DNA of 64,000 nucleotides from Aurantimonas manganoxydans SI85-9A1 (GCF_000153465.1 NZ_CH672387.1:402179-466178); one strand, 5' to 3'; counted from the stretch's first letter, positions 8,620-18,712 are shown. Notes: generated from the sequence alone by a model not told the origin. Numbers and translations: made by a program.

Positions 8620-10581
8620 TCAGGCCGGTGCCGGCGGTGTCGGCTGTGCCAGACGCGCCGGGTCGGCGCCGGTGTCGTCGTCGATGATTGCCGGCTGGTA
8701 TTCCGGTACGATGCGCCTGAGGATGTCCAGCGCGCGCTGGGCATCCCCGGCCGCGACAGCGCCCTCGATATTGGCGAAGCTGCGCGACAGGAGCTTCACG
8801 TCGCTGACCCGCGAGCCGGCGATGAGCAGGCCGGCGCGGCCGGTCTCCTCGCGCGTCTCGCCCTCGCCGAACAGTTCCTCGTAGAGCTTTTCGCCCTTGC
8901 GCAGCCCGACGAAGCGGATGTCGATGTCGATATGCGGCTTCAGCCCGGCGAGCTGGATCACCCGCTCGGCGAGTTCGGCGACGCGGATCGGCTTGCCCAT
9001 GTCGAGCACGAAGATCTGGCCCTTGGCGCGGGTATCGGTGATGCCGTGGCCCGCCGCGTGCAGGATCAGCCGCGACGCCTCGGGAATGGTCATGAAGAAG
9101 CGGGTGATGTGCGGGTGGGTGACCGTCAGCGGCCCGCCCTTTTCGAGCTGCGAGCGGAACAGCGGGATCACCGAGCCGGTCGAGCCGAGGACGTTGCCGA
9201 AGCGCACGGTGATGAAGCGGGTCGCGTCCTGATCGAGATCCAGTGCCTGGCAATAGGCTTCGGCGGCCCGCTTGGTCGCGCCCATGACGTTGGACGGGTT
9301 CACCGCCTTGTCGGTCGAGATCATTACGAAGGCGGAGGCGCCGGCGGCAAGGGTCGCATCGGCGACGTTGCGGGTGCCCAGGAGGTTGGTGTCGATCCCC
9401 TCAACCGGATTGTCCTCGACGATGGGCACGTGCTTGAGCGCGGCGGCATGGAAGACGACGTCGGGGCCGACCTCGGCGAACAGCGTCCGGATGCGGTTGC
9501 CGTGACGCACGTCGACGATCCGCGGCAGGATCGGGACGGTGGGGAATTCGTCGGAGATCTGCCGGGTGACCGACCAGAGATTGAATTCGGAATTGTCGAT
9601 GAGGACGAGACGGCGCGGCGCGAAGCGCGCGATCTGGCGCACGAGTTCGGAGCCGATCGAACCGCCGGCGCCGGTGACGATAACCAGCCGGTCTTTGATC
9701 AGCCGTTCGACCTCGGCGATGTCGAGATCCACCTCCTGGCGCCCCAGGAGATCTTCCAGCGCGATCGGCAGCGGCTCGATCGGGCGGTTCTCGTCGACGA
9801 TTCCCGTCTGGCTGATGTCGGGCAGCCGCTTGACCGTCACGCCCAGCGGCGCGCAGGTGGCGACGATGCGCGACAGCCGCGCGGCCGGAATGTCGACCTC
9901 GGTGACCACCAGCTCGCCGACCGGCGTGCCCCGCTTCTCGGCCCAGACGATGGTCTGTTCCAGTTCGGCCAGCGTGCCGAGCACCCGGATGCCATGCAAT
10001 TGCCGGCGCCGGTTCTTGGACTTCTCGTCGATGATGCCGACAATGGCGTCCTGCCGGCGGTTGCGCCGGCTGTTGCGGATGAACAGGTCGGCATTGTCGT
10101 TGAAGCCGTAGAGCAGGAGGTCGCGCTTGGTGCCGGCGATGGCCGAGGCGGCGAGGCTGCGGCGGTCGAGGCGCCGCTCCTTCATCAGCCGGTAGGCGAG
10201 GCGGGGGCCGCCCAGGCCGACGATCATGATGAACCAGGAGATCACGATCGTGGAGCGGGGCAGGAAGGCGCCGCGGAACAGCAGAAAATGCAGCAGCAGG
10301 AAGGCGAGGTTGATGAAGGTGACCGCCTTGACGATCGACAGCACGTCGAGCAGCGAGGCATAGCGCCAGGCGCCGCTGTTGAGCGAGAAGAACGGAAAGC
10401 AGACCGCGCTCAGTGCCGTATAGGCACCGATCAGAAGCCAGATCTGCCAGACGCTGAACAGCGGCTGCCATCCCCAGGCGATCGACATGGCGATGGTCAT
10501 CGACACCGCGGCGATCAGGATGTCGTGGACGATACCGAGCTGTCGCAGGGAAATGGCCAGCATGCTCTTGGCGAAATTCAT
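8620..10581 (-). CDS. CapD/FlaA1-type nucleoside-diphosphate sugar epimerase/dehydratase
   Basis: The product of about 653 residues has an N-terminal membrane region of about four helices, a CoA-binding-like Rossmann domain ([14 protein letters not shown]) and a C-terminal short-chain-dehydrogenase domain. The NAD-binding motif [16 protein letters not shown] is near residues 301-316 and the family motif [18 protein letters not shown] near 419-436. In that motif Met stands where most SDRs have Tyr, as is normal for this large membrane-bound CapD/WbpM group. These enzymes convert UDP-GlcNAc to 4-keto-6-deoxy intermediates for surface glycans. The start ATG at 10581 gives [20 protein letters not shown]; a longer frame to 10620 is less likely. 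It is convergent with the GumC-like gene and supplies a modified sugar for the same locus, by inference. Confidence 0.9.
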   Translation of the reverse strand: MNFAKSMLAISLRQLGIVHDILIAAVSMTIAMSIAWGWQPLFSVWQIWLLIGAYTALSAVCFPFFSLNSGAWRYASLLDVLSIVKAVTFINLAFLLLHFLLFRGAFLPRSTIVISWFIMIVGLGGPRLAYRLMKERRLDRRSLAASAIAGTKRDLLLYGFNDNADLFIRNSRRNRRQDAIVGIIDEKSKNRRRQLHGIRVLGTLAELEQTIVWAEKRGTPVGELVVTEVDIPAARLSRIVATCAPLGVTVKRLPDISQTGIVDENRPIEPLPIALEDLLGRQEVDLDIAEVERLIKDRLVIVTGAGGSIGSELVRQIARFAPRRLVLIDNSEFNLWSVTRQISDEFPTVPILPRIVDVRHGNRIRTLFAEVGPDVVFHAAALKHVPIVEDNPVEGIDTNLLGTRNVADATLAAGASAFVMISTDKAVNPSNVMGATKRAAEAYCQALDLDQDATRFITVRFGNVLGSTGSVIPLFRSQLEKGGPLTVTHPHITRFFMTIPEASRLILHAAGHGITDTRAKGQIFVLDMGKPIRVAELAERVIQLAGLKPHIDIDIRFVGLRKGEKLYEELFGEGETREETGRAGLLIAGSRVSDVKLLSRSFANIEGAVAAGDAQRALDILRRIVPEYQPAIIDDDTGADPARLAQPTPPAPA

Positions 10582-10658
10582 CAACAGGAATCCATGGTTC
10601 CGCCTCCTCGGGCAGACCATTTAGTGCGCTATCATGCGAACGCGCGCCGCGGAAGCCG

Positions 10659-12476
10659 TCAAAAGACGCTGGCGCCTGCGTCAGCCGTGCCCACTGCCGC
10701 CCGGAAAGTGGCGAACAATTCCCGGCCCATGCCGAATTCGTTGCCGCTGAGATCGGGGTCGGCGAGGGGCCGCGCGGCCAGTTCGTCGGCATCCACGAGG
10801 ATCTCCAGCGTGCCGCCATCGGCATCGAGGCGGACCATGTCGCCATCGACCAGCCTGGCGATCATTCCGCCGGCCTTGGCTTCCGGCGTGACGTGGATCG
10901 CTGCGGGCACCTTACCGCTGGCGCCCGACATCCGCCCGTCGGTGACCAGCGCCACCTTGTGACCGCGGTCGAGAAGAACGCCGAGCAGAGGCGTCAGTTT
11001 GTGTAGCTCCGGCATGCCGTTGGACTGGGGGCCCTGGAAGCGGACCACGGCGACGAAGTCGCGGTTGAGCTCGCCGGAATCGAAGGCCGCCTTCATGTCG
11101 TTCTGGTCGTGGAAGATCTTCGCCGGTGCCTCGACGATGCGACGTTCGGGCCGGACGGCGGAGACCTTGATGACGGCCTTGCCGAGATTGCCCTTGAGCA
11201 TGCGCAGGCCGCCATTGGACGAGAAGGGCTGGTCGGCGGTGGTCAGCACCTTGGGATCGCCGCTGTGGGCCGGGGCGGCTTCGCGCAGCACGGTCTCGCC
11301 GTCCGGCGCGAGGCGCGCTTCCACCGTATAGGCGCGCAGGCCATGGCCCCATGCGGTCCGCACGTCCTCGTGCAGCAGGCCGCAATCGAGCAGTTCGCGG
11401 ATCAGGAAGCCCATGCCGCCGGCCGCCTGGAAATGGTTCACGTCAGCCAGGCCGTTCGGATAGACGCGGGCGAGCAGCGGCGTGATGTCCGACAGGTCGG
11501 AAATGTCCTGCCAGGTCAGCCTGATGCCGGCGGCTGCGGCCATCGCCACCAGATGCATGGTGTGGTTGGTCGAGCCGCCCGTGGCGTGCAGCCCGACGAC
11601 GCCGTTGACCACGGCGCGCTCGTCCACCACCAGGCCGGCCGGCGTGTATTCGTTGCCCAGTGCGGTGATCGACAGGGCGCGCTTGGCCGCTTCCCGCGTC
11701 AGCGCATCGCGCAGCGGCGTGTTCGGATTGACGAAGGACGAGCCCGGCGTGTGCAGGCCCATGATCTCCATCAGCATCTGGTTGGAATTGGCGGTGCCGT
11801 AGAAGGTGCAGGTGCCAGGGCCGTGATAGGACTGGGATTCAGCGGCGAGCAGTTCCTCGCGCCCGACCTTGCCCTCGGCGTAGAGCTGCCGGATGCGGCT
11901 CTTCTCGTCATTGGGCAGGCCCGAGGTCATCGGCCCGGCCGGCACGAAGATCGCCGGCAGATGGCCGAAGGTCAGGGCGGCGATGGTCAGGCCCGGCACG
12001 ATCTTGTCGCAGACGCCCAGATAGACGGCGGCGTCGAACATGTCGTGGGAGAGGCCGACGGCGGTCGCCATGGCGATCACGTCGCGCGAGAACAGCGACA
12101 GCTCCATGCCGGCCTGGCCTTGTGTGACGCCGTCGCACATGGCCGGAACGCCGGAGGCCACCTGGGCGGTGCCGCCCATGGCCCGGGCCGTCTCGCGGAT
12201 CAGTTCGGGATAGCGCTCGAAGGGCTGGTGGGCCGAGAGCATGTCGTTATAGGCGGTAATGATGCCGAGATTGGGCGTCTGGTCGCCCGACAGGCGGGAC
12301 TTGTCCAGCGGACCGCAGGCGGCGAAGCCATGGGCGAGGTTGCCGCAGGTCAGGGTCGAGCGCTTCGGTCCCTCGGCGCCCTTCGCCATGATGCGCGCCA
12401 GATAGGGTTCGCGCGTCGGAGCGGAGCGCTCCCGGATGCGGTCGGTGATCTCTGCAATGCGCGGATCGACGGTCAT
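10659..12476 (-). CDS. edd: 6-phosphogluconate dehydratase (Entner-Doudoroff)
   Basis: This enzyme dehydrates 6-phosphogluconate to 2-keto-3-deoxy-6-phosphogluconate. At 605 residues it matches the E. coli enzyme in length. The IlvD/Edd family signatures are present: [29 protein letters not shown] and the C-terminal [20 protein letters not shown]. Conserved cysteines in [14 protein letters not shown] and VCDK are the expected iron-sulfur ligands. The start is supported by an AGGAGGT ribosome site six bases upstream of the ATG. It is the last gene of a zwf-pgl-edd operon on the minus strand, 31 bases after pgl. No eda aldolase gene is seen in the window, so that step must be encoded elsewhere. 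Confidence 0.97.
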   Translation of the reverse strand: MTVDPRIAEITDRIRERSAPTREPYLARIMAKGAEGPKRSTLTCGNLAHGFAACGPLDKSRLSGDQTPNLGIITAYNDMLSAHQPFERYPELIRETARAMGGTAQVASGVPAMCDGVTQGQAGMELSLFSRDVIAMATAVGLSHDMFDAAVYLGVCDKIVPGLTIAALTFGHLPAIFVPAGPMTSGLPNDEKSRIRQLYAEGKVGREELLAAESQSYHGPGTCTFYGTANSNQMLMEIMGLHTPGSSFVNPNTPLRDALTREAAKRALSITALGNEYTPAGLVVDERAVVNGVVGLHATGGSTNHTMHLVAMAAAAGIRLTWQDISDLSDITPLLARVYPNGLADVNHFQAAGGMGFLIRELLDCGLLHEDVRTAWGHGLRAYTVEARLAPDGETVLREAAPAHSGDPKVLTTADQPFSSNGGLRMLKGNLGKAVIKVSAVRPERRIVEAPAKIFHDQNDMKAAFDSGELNRDFVAVVRFQGPQSNGMPELHKLTPLLGVLLDRGHKVALVTDGRMSGASGKVPAAIHVTPEAKAGGMIARLVDGDMVRLDADGGTLEILVDADELAARPLADPDLSGNEFGMGRELFATFRAAVGTADAGASVF

Positions 12477-12507
12477 GGGATTGACCTCCTGGACGGTGAA
12501 AGGGGCG

Positions 12508-13215
12508 TCAGGGACACCAGAAGACGTTGGCCGGGTCCTTGCGCGGTGCTTCGAGGACCGCCCGGATCGGCAACTCCTCGACGGGGCCGCCCCCCAATGC
12601 CTTTTCGTAGACGGCGAGCTTTTCCTCCCCTTCGATGTGGATCGCCAGGAGCCGCGCTTCCACCAGCATCGGCAGGGTCAGGGTGACGCGGGGCTCGCCG
12701 GCCCCGGGCGCACGCATGGCGACGACCGGCTCGGTGGTCTGCGGGTCGATGGCGGCATCGAGATTGTCGCCGCCCGGAAAGAACGACGCGGTATGGCCGT
12801 CCGTGCCCATGCCGAGCACGGCAGCGTCGAGCGGACGGGCCAGCCGCCGGAAGCGCTCGGCGAGATCCTCGCGCGCGTCCTCGGGCGTCTCGGCATCGAG
12901 ATAGAAGGGAATGAAATGCGCCGCCGCGGCGCGGTTCTTCAGGAGCCTGTCGGCGACCAGCGCAGCGTTCGAGCGATCGCTCGTCGCCGGCACCCAGCGT
13001 TCGTCCACCAGAAGCACGTTGACATTCGGCCAGTCGATCTCGGCCTGCGACAGACGCTCGAAGAAGCGCTTCGGCGTCGAACCCCCGGAGACCGCCAGGG
13101 TCGCCGTGCCGCGGGTGGCGATGGCGCCGGCAAGGACGGCGGCCACGCCGACCGCGAGGGCCTCGGCCAGGGCGTCGCCATCGCGGTAGCGGTGCAGGAC
13201 GGGGGCTGTGCTCAT
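12508..13215 (-). CDS. pgl: 6-phosphogluconolactonase
   Basis: The 235-residue cytoplasmic enzyme hydrolyses 6-phosphogluconolactone to 6-phosphogluconate. The DevB/SOL-type family signatures are clear: [16 protein letters not shown] near residue 42, [12 protein letters not shown] near 75 and [14 protein letters not shown] near 136, which supplies the catalytic Asp and His. Length is normal for the family. It sits between zwf (11 bases upstream) and edd (31 bases downstream), so the three steps from glucose 6-phosphate to KDPG are co-transcribed. Confidence 0.97.
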   Translation of the reverse strand: MSTAPVLHRYRDGDALAEALAVGVAAVLAGAIATRGTATLAVSGGSTPKRFFERLSQAEIDWPNVNVLLVDERWVPATSDRSNAALVADRLLKNRAAAAHFIPFYLDAETPEDAREDLAERFRRLARPLDAAVLGMGTDGHTASFFPGGDNLDAAIDPQTTEPVVAMRAPGAGEPRVTLTLPMLVEARLLAIHIEGEEKLAVYEKALGGGPVEELPIRAVLEAPRKDPANVFWCP

Positions 13216-13226
13216 TCCGGATCGCC

Positions 13227-14714
13227 TCAGTCGGGTTCGTGCCAGGTGCGGCCGTCGCGCTCGATCAGCGCCACGCCGGAGGAGGGGCCCCAGGTGCCGG
13301 CCGTGTAGCCCTGCGGCTTCATGGATTTCTCGGCCCAGGCCTGCGGGATCGGGTCGATCCAGTTCCAGGCCGCCTCGACCTCGTCGCGGCGCATGAACAG
13401 GGTCTGGTTGCCGCGGATGACATCCATCAGCAGCCGCTCATAGGCGTCCGGGTTCCGTACCCGGAAGGATTCGGCAAAGCTCATGTCCAGCGGGACGTGG
13501 CGCAGACGCATGCCGCCGGGGCCGGGGTCCTTGATCATCAGCCACTGCTTGACGCCCTCGTTGGGCTGCAGCCGCATGACGAGCTGGTTCTGCTGGATGC
13601 TGCCCGAAAGACCGGCGAAGATCGAATGCGGGATCGGCCGGAAGGTGACGACGATCTCCGACATGCGCTCGGACAGGCGCTTGCCGGTCCGCAGATAGAA
13701 GGGCACGCCGGCCCAGCGCCAGTTGCCGATCTCGGCCTTGATGGCGACGAAGGTCTCGGTGTCGCTCTGGGCCTCGCCGAGATCGTCGAGATAGCTGCGC
13801 ACGGCAGCACCGTCGGAGGCGCCGGCCTTGTACTGGCCGCGCACCGTGCGGCTCTCGACATTCGACGCATCGATCGGGGTGAGGGCGCGCAGCACCTTCA
13901 GCTTTTCGTCGCGCAGGGCGTCGGCGTCCAGCGTCGGGGGTGGCTCGAGGGCGACCAGGCACATCAGCTGCAGGATATGGTTCTGCACCATGTCGCGCAG
14001 CGCGCCGGCCTTGTCGTAATAGCCGGCTCGGCCTTCCAGCCCGACCGATTCCGCCACGGTGATCTGGACGTGGTCGATATGGGCGGAATTCCAGATCGGC
14101 TCGTACAGCGCATTGGCGAAGCGCAGCGCCATCAGGTTCTGCACCGTCTCCTTGCCGAGATAATGGTCGATACGGAAGACCTGATCCTCGGTGAAGTAGC
14201 GGCCGATGATGTCGTTCAGTTCGCGGGCCGATTCCAGGTCGCGGCCGACGGGCTTCTCGACGACGAGCCGGGTGTTGGCGTCGACCAGACCCTTCTCGCC
14301 AATGCGGCAGGCAAGATCGGCGAACAGCGCCGGGCCAACCGCCAGGTAGAAGGCGCGCACGCGCGTGCCATTGCCATCCTCAACGCCTTCCAGGAACGCC
14401 TTCAGCTCGTCCCAGCCCTCGTCGGCGCGGGCATCCACCTGGCGGTAGTGCAGGCGCGAGACGAAGCGTTCGACCGACGTCGTGTGGGTGTCCTCGGGCT
14501 TGACGTGCTTGGCGATCGCTTCGCGGGCGAAGGCCCGGTATTCCTCGTCGGAAATATGGGTGCGCGAGGCGCCGATGATCCGCGAATCCTGCGGCATCTG
14601 CCCGTCATGATCGCGATGATAGAGCGCCGGAAGCAGCTTGCGCTCGGCAAGGTCGCCATTGCCGCCGAAGACGACATAGTCGAACGGGTCGACGGGAATG
14701 ATCTGGCTGGACAT
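13227..14714 (-). CDS. zwf: Glucose-6-phosphate 1-dehydrogenase
   Basis: The 495-residue enzyme oxidises glucose 6-phosphate to the lactone with reduction of NADP (or NAD). The nucleotide-binding motif YVVFGGNGDLAERKLLPALY is at the N-terminus, and the active-site motif FRIDHYLGKETVQNL is near residue 180, with the catalytic His and substrate-binding Lys. Length matches the family. It is the first gene of the zwf-pgl-edd operon. The start ATG at 14714 follows an AGAGGG stretch at suitable spacing. An imperfect dyad at 14767-14786 lies in the upstream region and may be a regulator site. Strong call. Confidence 0.98.
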   Translation of the reverse strand: MSSQIIPVDPFDYVVFGGNGDLAERKLLPALYHRDHDGQMPQDSRIIGASRTHISDEEYRAFAREAIAKHVKPEDTHTTSVERFVSRLHYRQVDARADEGWDELKAFLEGVEDGNGTRVRAFYLAVGPALFADLACRIGEKGLVDANTRLVVEKPVGRDLESARELNDIIGRYFTEDQVFRIDHYLGKETVQNLMALRFANALYEPIWNSAHIDHVQITVAESVGLEGRAGYYDKAGALRDMVQNHILQLMCLVALEPPPTLDADALRDEKLKVLRALTPIDASNVESRTVRGQYKAGASDGAAVRSYLDDLGEAQSDTETFVAIKAEIGNWRWAGVPFYLRTGKRLSERMSEIVVTFRPIPHSIFAGLSGSIQQNQLVMRLQPNEGVKQWLMIKDPGPGGMRLRHVPLDMSFAESFRVRNPDAYERLLMDVIRGNQTLFMRRDEVEAAWNWIDPIPQAWAEKSMKPQGYTAGTWGPSSGVALIERDGRTWHEPD

Positions 14715-14766
14715 GTATCGTCCCTCTGCAAGACAGTGAGCGGGGGAAGCCGTTCCGTCCGCTGTG

Positions 14767-14786
14767 TAATCTAATCGATTGAATTA
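14767..14786. promoter_or_regulatory. Imperfect 20-bp dyad upstream of zwf, candidate operator
   Basis: The sequence TAATCTAATC GATTGAATTA is an inverted repeat with 8 of 10 half-site positions matching and a central AATCGATT palindrome. It lies in AT-rich DNA in an otherwise GC-rich window, 53 bases upstream of the zwf start. Sugar-acid operons are often controlled by RpiR/HexR-type repressors, but this site does not match the HexR consensus I know. The dyad is seen directly; a role as operator is inference. Confidence 0.35.
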
Positions 14787-14830
14787 TTCCATAGCCGCGG
14801 TGAGCCGGCAAAATCATTCGCGCCGGGCGC

Positions 14831-15220
14831 TCAGGCCGCGGCCTCGCGCCGGGCGAAGGCCCGCGTGACCGCCTCGAGCATGCGGACGTCGTCATAGGGC
14901 TTGTTGATCGCTTCGCTCGCGCCGGCTTCCGGAGGCAGATCAAGATTCTCGCCGTAGCCGGTGACGAAGATGTAGGGCACGCTCCGCGCATTCAGCGGCG
15001 CGATCAGCGCGAAACCGGTCTCCGAACCGAGATTGACGTCGAGCAGCGCGACATCGATCGTTTCGGTCTCGATCAGCCGCAGTGCCTCGGCGACATTCGC
15101 GGCGGTCAGGATCCGCGCCATGCCGTTGTCGAGCAGCAATTGCTCGGCATCGAGCGCGATGATCATGTTGTCCTCGACGATCAGCCCCGTGCGGCCCTTG
15201 AGAATGTCGAGATCTGGCAT
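14831..15220 (-). CDS. Stand-alone receiver-domain response regulator
   Basis: The 129-residue protein is a CheY-like receiver domain with no output domain. The acidic pocket is E16-D17 (GLIVEDN), the phosphoacceptor is D61 (ALLDVNLG), the switch Thr is T87 (IFVTGYG) and the invariant Lys is K107 (INKPYDD). I chose the ATG at 15220 because AGGAG lies 11 bases upstream. Earlier in-frame starts at 15247 and 15304 lack such a site. Single-domain regulators of this kind often act in phosphorelays or on a partner kinase such as HWE/HisKA_2 enzymes, but no kinase is adjacent. It is between zwf and puuB on the same strand, with no clear functional link to either. Confidence 0.88.
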   Translation of the reverse strand: MPDLDILKGRTGLIVEDNMIIALDAEQLLLDNGMARILTAANVAEALRLIETETIDVALLDVNLGSETGFALIAPLNARSVPYIFVTGYGENLDLPPEAGASEAINKPYDDVRMLEAVTRAFARREAAA

Positions 15221-15332
15221 CGTGTCGTCTGCTCCTGGGGCCGTCATGGTGCGTCGGTTGGGCTGCCTGCCTGCCGGTTGCGGGCGATGGGTCCTGCCGC
15301 GCACGATCCGAATATGTCGCGCGGGCCGGATT

Positions 15333-16616
15333 TTAGAAGCGGTCGCGCAGGGAAAACCAGGTCATTGCGAGGAAAAGCAGCGGCGCGCGCAGTCGCCGGC
15401 CCCCCGGAAAAGCGGGAATGCGCAGCGCCTCGAAGTCGGCGAGGCGGTCGCGATTGCCGTTGACGCGCTCGGCATAGAGGCGGCCGGCGAAGTTTGCGAG
15501 CATGACGCCATGTCCGGAAAACCCGCCGATGGTGGTGATCCCCGGTGCCAGGCTGCGCACATAGGGCAGGCGCTCCATGGTGATGCCTACCGAGCCGCCC
15601 CAGGCGTGGCTGAGGCGCACGTTAGCGAGATGCGGATAGACTTCGGCGATCTGCTTGCGGATGTGCCGCCCGATGTCGCCGGTAGCGGAGGTGTAGGCCT
15701 CGCGGCCGCCGAACAGCAGGCGGCCGTCGCCGCTCTTGCGGAAATAGCGCACGACGAAGCGGGAATCGTCACAGGATTCGCCGCCGGGCAGAACCGCGTC
15801 GGTGTCGGCAAGCGGCTCGGTCGCGCCGATGAAGGAGCCGATCGGCATGACATGGGCGTCGACCTGCGGGTCGAGGCCCCCGCCATAGGCATTGGTGGCG
15901 ATCAGCACGCGCTCGGCGCTGACCTCGCCATGGGCGGTGACGGCGACGATGCGGCCAGCGCGCCGGTCGAGCCGCTCGACATGGCTGTTCTCGAAGAGCT
16001 GCGCTCCGGCCTCGGCCGCGACCCGGGCGCTGCCGACGACCAGCTTCATCGGGTTGATATGGCCGGTACCGGTGTCGCGAATGCCGCCGAAATAGCGGCG
16101 CGAGCCGAGCCGGTCGGCAGTCTCGGCGGCATCCATGAAGCTGACATGGGGATAGGCGTAGCGGGTCGTCAGGTCCTCGACCTGGGCGCGGTAGTCCTTC
16201 AGGTAGCGACGCTTGTGGACGACCGAAAGCTGGCCCTCGCGGTAGTCGGCGTCGATGCCGTTGGCGGTGATGAACTCCGTCAGATGGGCCTTGGCTTCCT
16301 CAGCGAGATCGAACAGGGCCTTGGATCGCTCGAAGCCGTAGGCTGCCTCGATCTCCATCGGCCAGAGCCGCTGGCCGGTGCCCATCTGCCCGCCATTGCG
16401 CCCCGAGGCGCCATCGCCGAAGCGATGCGCCTCCAGTACCGCCACGGCGACGCCGGTGCGGGCCAGATGCAGCGCCGCCGACAGGCCTGTGAAGCCGCCG
16501 CCGACGACCAGCACATCCACATTGCGGCTGCCGTCCAGGGCCGGATAGGTCGGCCGCTCGATGCTGTCATCGTACCAGGAGCGGCCGGGGGCGATGGGGG
16601 ACTGGTATGCCGGCAA
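15333..16616 (-). CDS. puuB: FAD-dependent gamma-glutamylputrescine oxidoreductase-like protein
   Basis: The 427-residue DAO-family flavoprotein has the dinucleotide-binding motif VLVVGGGFTGLSAALHLA near residue 35 and the GASGRNGGQMGTGQ segment that follows it in PuuB-like oxidases. Further family motifs are DTGTGHINPMKL and SGHGVMLANFAG near the end. PuuB oxidises gamma-glutamylputrescine to the aldehyde with release of ammonia and hydrogen peroxide. The gene starts three bases after the stop of puuA on the same strand, which supports the assignment to the glutamylated-putrescine route. Related family members oxidise other amines, so the exact substrate rests on context. Confidence 0.88.
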   Translation of the reverse strand: MPAYQSPIAPGRSWYDDSIERPTYPALDGSRNVDVLVVGGGFTGLSAALHLARTGVAVAVLEAHRFGDGASGRNGGQMGTGQRLWPMEIEAAYGFERSKALFDLAEEAKAHLTEFITANGIDADYREGQLSVVHKRRYLKDYRAQVEDLTTRYAYPHVSFMDAAETADRLGSRRYFGGIRDTGTGHINPMKLVVGSARVAAEAGAQLFENSHVERLDRRAGRIVAVTAHGEVSAERVLIATNAYGGGLDPQVDAHVMPIGSFIGATEPLADTDAVLPGGESCDDSRFVVRYFRKSGDGRLLFGGREAYTSATGDIGRHIRKQIAEVYPHLANVRLSHAWGGSVGITMERLPYVRSLAPGITTIGGFSGHGVMLANFAGRLYAERVNGNRDRLADFEALRIPAFPGGRRLRAPLLFLAMTWFSLRDRF

Positions 16617-16619
16617 GGC

Positions 16620-18161
16620 TCAGACCTGCAGGAGCAGGAACTCGCGTTCCCAGGGGCTGATCACCTGCATGAAGGTCTCGTGCTCGCCGCGCTTGATACC
16701 GGCATAGGTGCCGACGAATTCCGGGCTGAAGACGGTATCGAAATCCTTCTCGGCCTCGAAGATCGCCAGGGCTTCCAGGAGCCCGCGGGGCAGCGAGATG
16801 ACGCCGTCCTCATTGACGGTCCGGTCGGTCGGGCCCTCGGGCGTGAGGTTGTTGACCATGCCCAGATAGCCGCAGGCGAGCGACGCCGCGATGGCGAGAT
16901 AGGGATTGGTGTCGGAGGAGGGCAGGCGGTTCTCGACGCGGCGGCCGGCGGCGTCCGAGGTCGGCACCCGGAAGGCGGTGGTGCGGTTGTCGTAGCCCCA
17001 GGCGGTGTTGGTCGGCGCGGCCATGCCGTAGGTCAGGCGGCGATAGGAGTTCACGTAGGGCGCCATCATGATCAGCGCTGCCGGCACGTAGCGTTGCATG
17101 CCGCCGAGAAAGGCGAAGAACAGGTCGGAGGCCGAGCCGTCCTCGTTGGAGAAGACGTTGCGGCCGGTCGCCTTGTCCACCACCGACTGGTGAATGTGCA
17201 TGGCCGAGCCCGGCTGGCCCTGAATGGGCTTGGCCATGAAGGTGGCGTAGATGTCCTGGCCGAGCGCCGCCTCGCGGATGGTGCGCTTGAACATGAAGAC
17301 CTGGTCGGCGAGCTCCAGCGGGTCGCCATGGCGCAGATTGATCTCGAGCTGCGCGGCGCCCTCCTCGTGGATCAGCGTGTCGATCTCCAGCCCCTGCGCG
17401 TCGGAATAGTCGTAGATGTCGTCGATCAGCTCGTCGAATTCGTTGACGCCGCCGATGGAATAGGACTGGCCAGACTGGATCTGCCGGCCGGAGCGGCCGA
17501 TCGGCGGCACCAGCGGATAGTCAGGGTCGACATTCTTGGAGACGAGGTAGAATTCGATCTCCGGTGCGACGACCGGCTTCCAGCCCTTGGCATCGTAAAG
17601 CGCCATCACCCGCTTCAGGACATTGCGCGGCGTGTAGCCGACGGCCACACCGTTCTGGTCGACGAGGTCGCAGATCACCTGGGCGGTCGGATCGCTCTCC
17701 CACGGCACCCGGCACAGGGTGGACAGGTCGGGGACGAGCTTGAGGTCGCCGTCGCCGGGCGAATAACGGAACTCGCCGCTCTCCTCGGGATACTCGCCGG
17801 AGATCGTGTGCATGAACAGCGCCGACGGCAGTGCCAGCGAGGTGTTGGCGGTGAACTTCTTGGCCGGCATCATCTTGCCGCGCGCCACGCCCGCCAGATC
17901 CGGGGTGATGCATTCCAGATCGTCGATGCCGCGTGCGGCAAGCCAGCCCGAGGCCTCGTGCATGGAGGCGACGCCGCGCTTGGATTCCAGATGGGCGCCG
18001 TCGTTCACCGGCACCTTGACCGGGGCCGGGTCGCGCCTGGCATTCGGCGCGCCCTTGACGGCGCTGGCCTCGTTGCCGCCGACGCGGCCGGTCTTGCGAC
18101 CGTAATCGATCCGTGCGGGTCCGCTCGGACGCGGCGATTTCGGAGGTTTCGTGCTGGTCAT
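16620..18161 (-). CDS. puuA: Glutamine synthetase family protein, probable gamma-glutamylputrescine synthetase
   Basis: The protein joins glutamate to an amine with ATP; in the puu pathway the amine is putrescine. Glutamine-synthetase-type motifs are present: APEIEFYLVSK and AAQLEINLRHGDP for metal and glutamate binding, MHIHQSVVDK, and YDNRTTAFRVP with NRLPSSDTNPYLA near the C-terminus. The ATG at 18161 has AGGA six bases upstream and gives 513 residues, about 45 longer than usual because of a Lys/Pro-rich N-terminal extension. The in-frame ATG at 17963 would give 447 residues, but no ribosome site is seen there. It is followed by puuB after three bases. Potential partner genes for uptake (potFGHI) lie 5.6 kb away on the other side of aceA. 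Confidence 0.9.
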   Translation of the reverse strand: MTSTKPPKSPRPSGPARIDYGRKTGRVGGNEASAVKGAPNARRDPAPVKVPVNDGAHLESKRGVASMHEASGWLAARGIDDLECITPDLAGVARGKMMPAKKFTANTSLALPSALFMHTISGEYPEESGEFRYSPGDGDLKLVPDLSTLCRVPWESDPTAQVICDLVDQNGVAVGYTPRNVLKRVMALYDAKGWKPVVAPEIEFYLVSKNVDPDYPLVPPIGRSGRQIQSGQSYSIGGVNEFDELIDDIYDYSDAQGLEIDTLIHEEGAAQLEINLRHGDPLELADQVFMFKRTIREAALGQDIYATFMAKPIQGQPGSAMHIHQSVVDKATGRNVFSNEDGSASDLFFAFLGGMQRYVPAALIMMAPYVNSYRRLTYGMAAPTNTAWGYDNRTTAFRVPTSDAAGRRVENRLPSSDTNPYLAIAASLACGYLGMVNNLTPEGPTDRTVNEDGVISLPRGLLEALAIFEAEKDFDTVFSPEFVGTYAGIKRGEHETFMQVISPWEREFLLLQV

Positions 18162-18318
18162 GCCATCCTGCGGGGAAGCGCCTCTCGGGCGGATTGGGCC
18201 GGAGTGTAGCGTGCCGGACGGGGGTGAGGGAAGGCGGGGGGCGTGCCGGGATGCGCCGCCTTGGCGATGATCAGCCCCGCATCCCCGACGCAAAGCGCTC
18301 GCTCCCAGGCTCTGCAGG

Positions 18319-18370
18319 GAACGGGCGCCGCTTGGGTGATTTCGGAAGGCGCCGTTCTGCGGGCGCCCGC
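18319..18370 (-). other. Two hairpin-forming repeats downstream of the small ORF, upstream of puuA
   Basis: Within this 216-base gap between the small aceA-linked ORF and puuA are a ten-pair stem with one bulge (GAACGGGCGCC at 18319-18329 with GGCGCCGTTC at 18348-18357) and an adjoining perfect palindrome GCGGGCGCCCGC (18359-18370). There is no T-run on the minus strand, so this does not look like a standard intrinsic terminator. It could stabilise the 3' end of the upstream transcript. Only the structure is seen; the role is unknown. Confidence 0.35.
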
Positions 18371-18377
18371 CGGTTGC

Positions 18378-18638
18378 TCAGCCCCCGGTCTTGACCACGA
18401 CCGGGATCAGGAGGTCGCCCCAATTGCCGTTGCCGGAATGGTGGCGGGCGGAGCGCACGAGTTCGACGGAGACGCCGGCCTCGACCGCCTTCATCACGGA
18501 CTGGTTCAGCCGGTGAAGGTCATTGGCCAGCATGCGGATCGCGGCCTGCTGGGCTTCGTCCATGGAAGAGGACTGCTCCTCGGCCCGCTCCTTGACGCGG
18601 GTGCGGGGGCGGCTTTCGTCGATAGCGACTGCACTCAT
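18378..18638 (-). CDS. Small conserved-looking protein downstream of aceA, function unknown
   Basis: This 86-residue ORF has a strong ribosome site (AAGGAGA seven bases before the ATG at 18638) and good high-GC codon use. The protein is charged at the N-terminus (residues 7-25 rich in R, E, K, S). It then has a likely amphipathic helix, AQQAAIRMLANDLHRLNQSV, and ends with GDLLIPVVVKTGG. There is no signal peptide or membrane segment, so it is probably cytoplasmic. It lies 181 bases after aceA on the same strand. I recall small ORFs in this position in other rhizobial genomes, but no function is known to me. A regulatory or accessory role with isocitrate lyase is only a guess. Confidence 0.75.
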   Translation of the reverse strand: MSAVAIDESRPRTRVKERAEEQSSSMDEAQQAAIRMLANDLHRLNQSVMKAVEAGVSVELVRSARHHSGNGNWGDLLIPVVVKTGG

Positions 18639-18681
18639 CGTCTGTCTCCTTGGTTGGTCGTCTTGTCCGGTGTCGTGGGGT

Positions 18682-18712
18682 CCCGGAACGCCGCTCGGGG
18701 GAGCGTTCCGGG
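18682..18712 (-). repeat. Perfect 10-bp hairpin between aceA and the small ORF
   Basis: CCCGGAACGC (18682-18691) pairs fully with GCGTTCCGGG (18703-18712) around an 11-base loop. No T-run follows on the minus strand. It may protect the aceA transcript end or reduce read-through into the small gene. Confidence 0.5.

Noticed and set aside
8563-10962. Plus-strand open frame of 799 codons
   Set aside because: Antisense shadow of the CapD-type gene, whose motifs on the minus strand are unambiguous.
15033-18209. Plus-strand open frame of 1058 codons
   Set aside because: Antisense shadow of puuB and puuA; no domain, no ribosome site, composition typical of reverse-frame GC-rich DNA.
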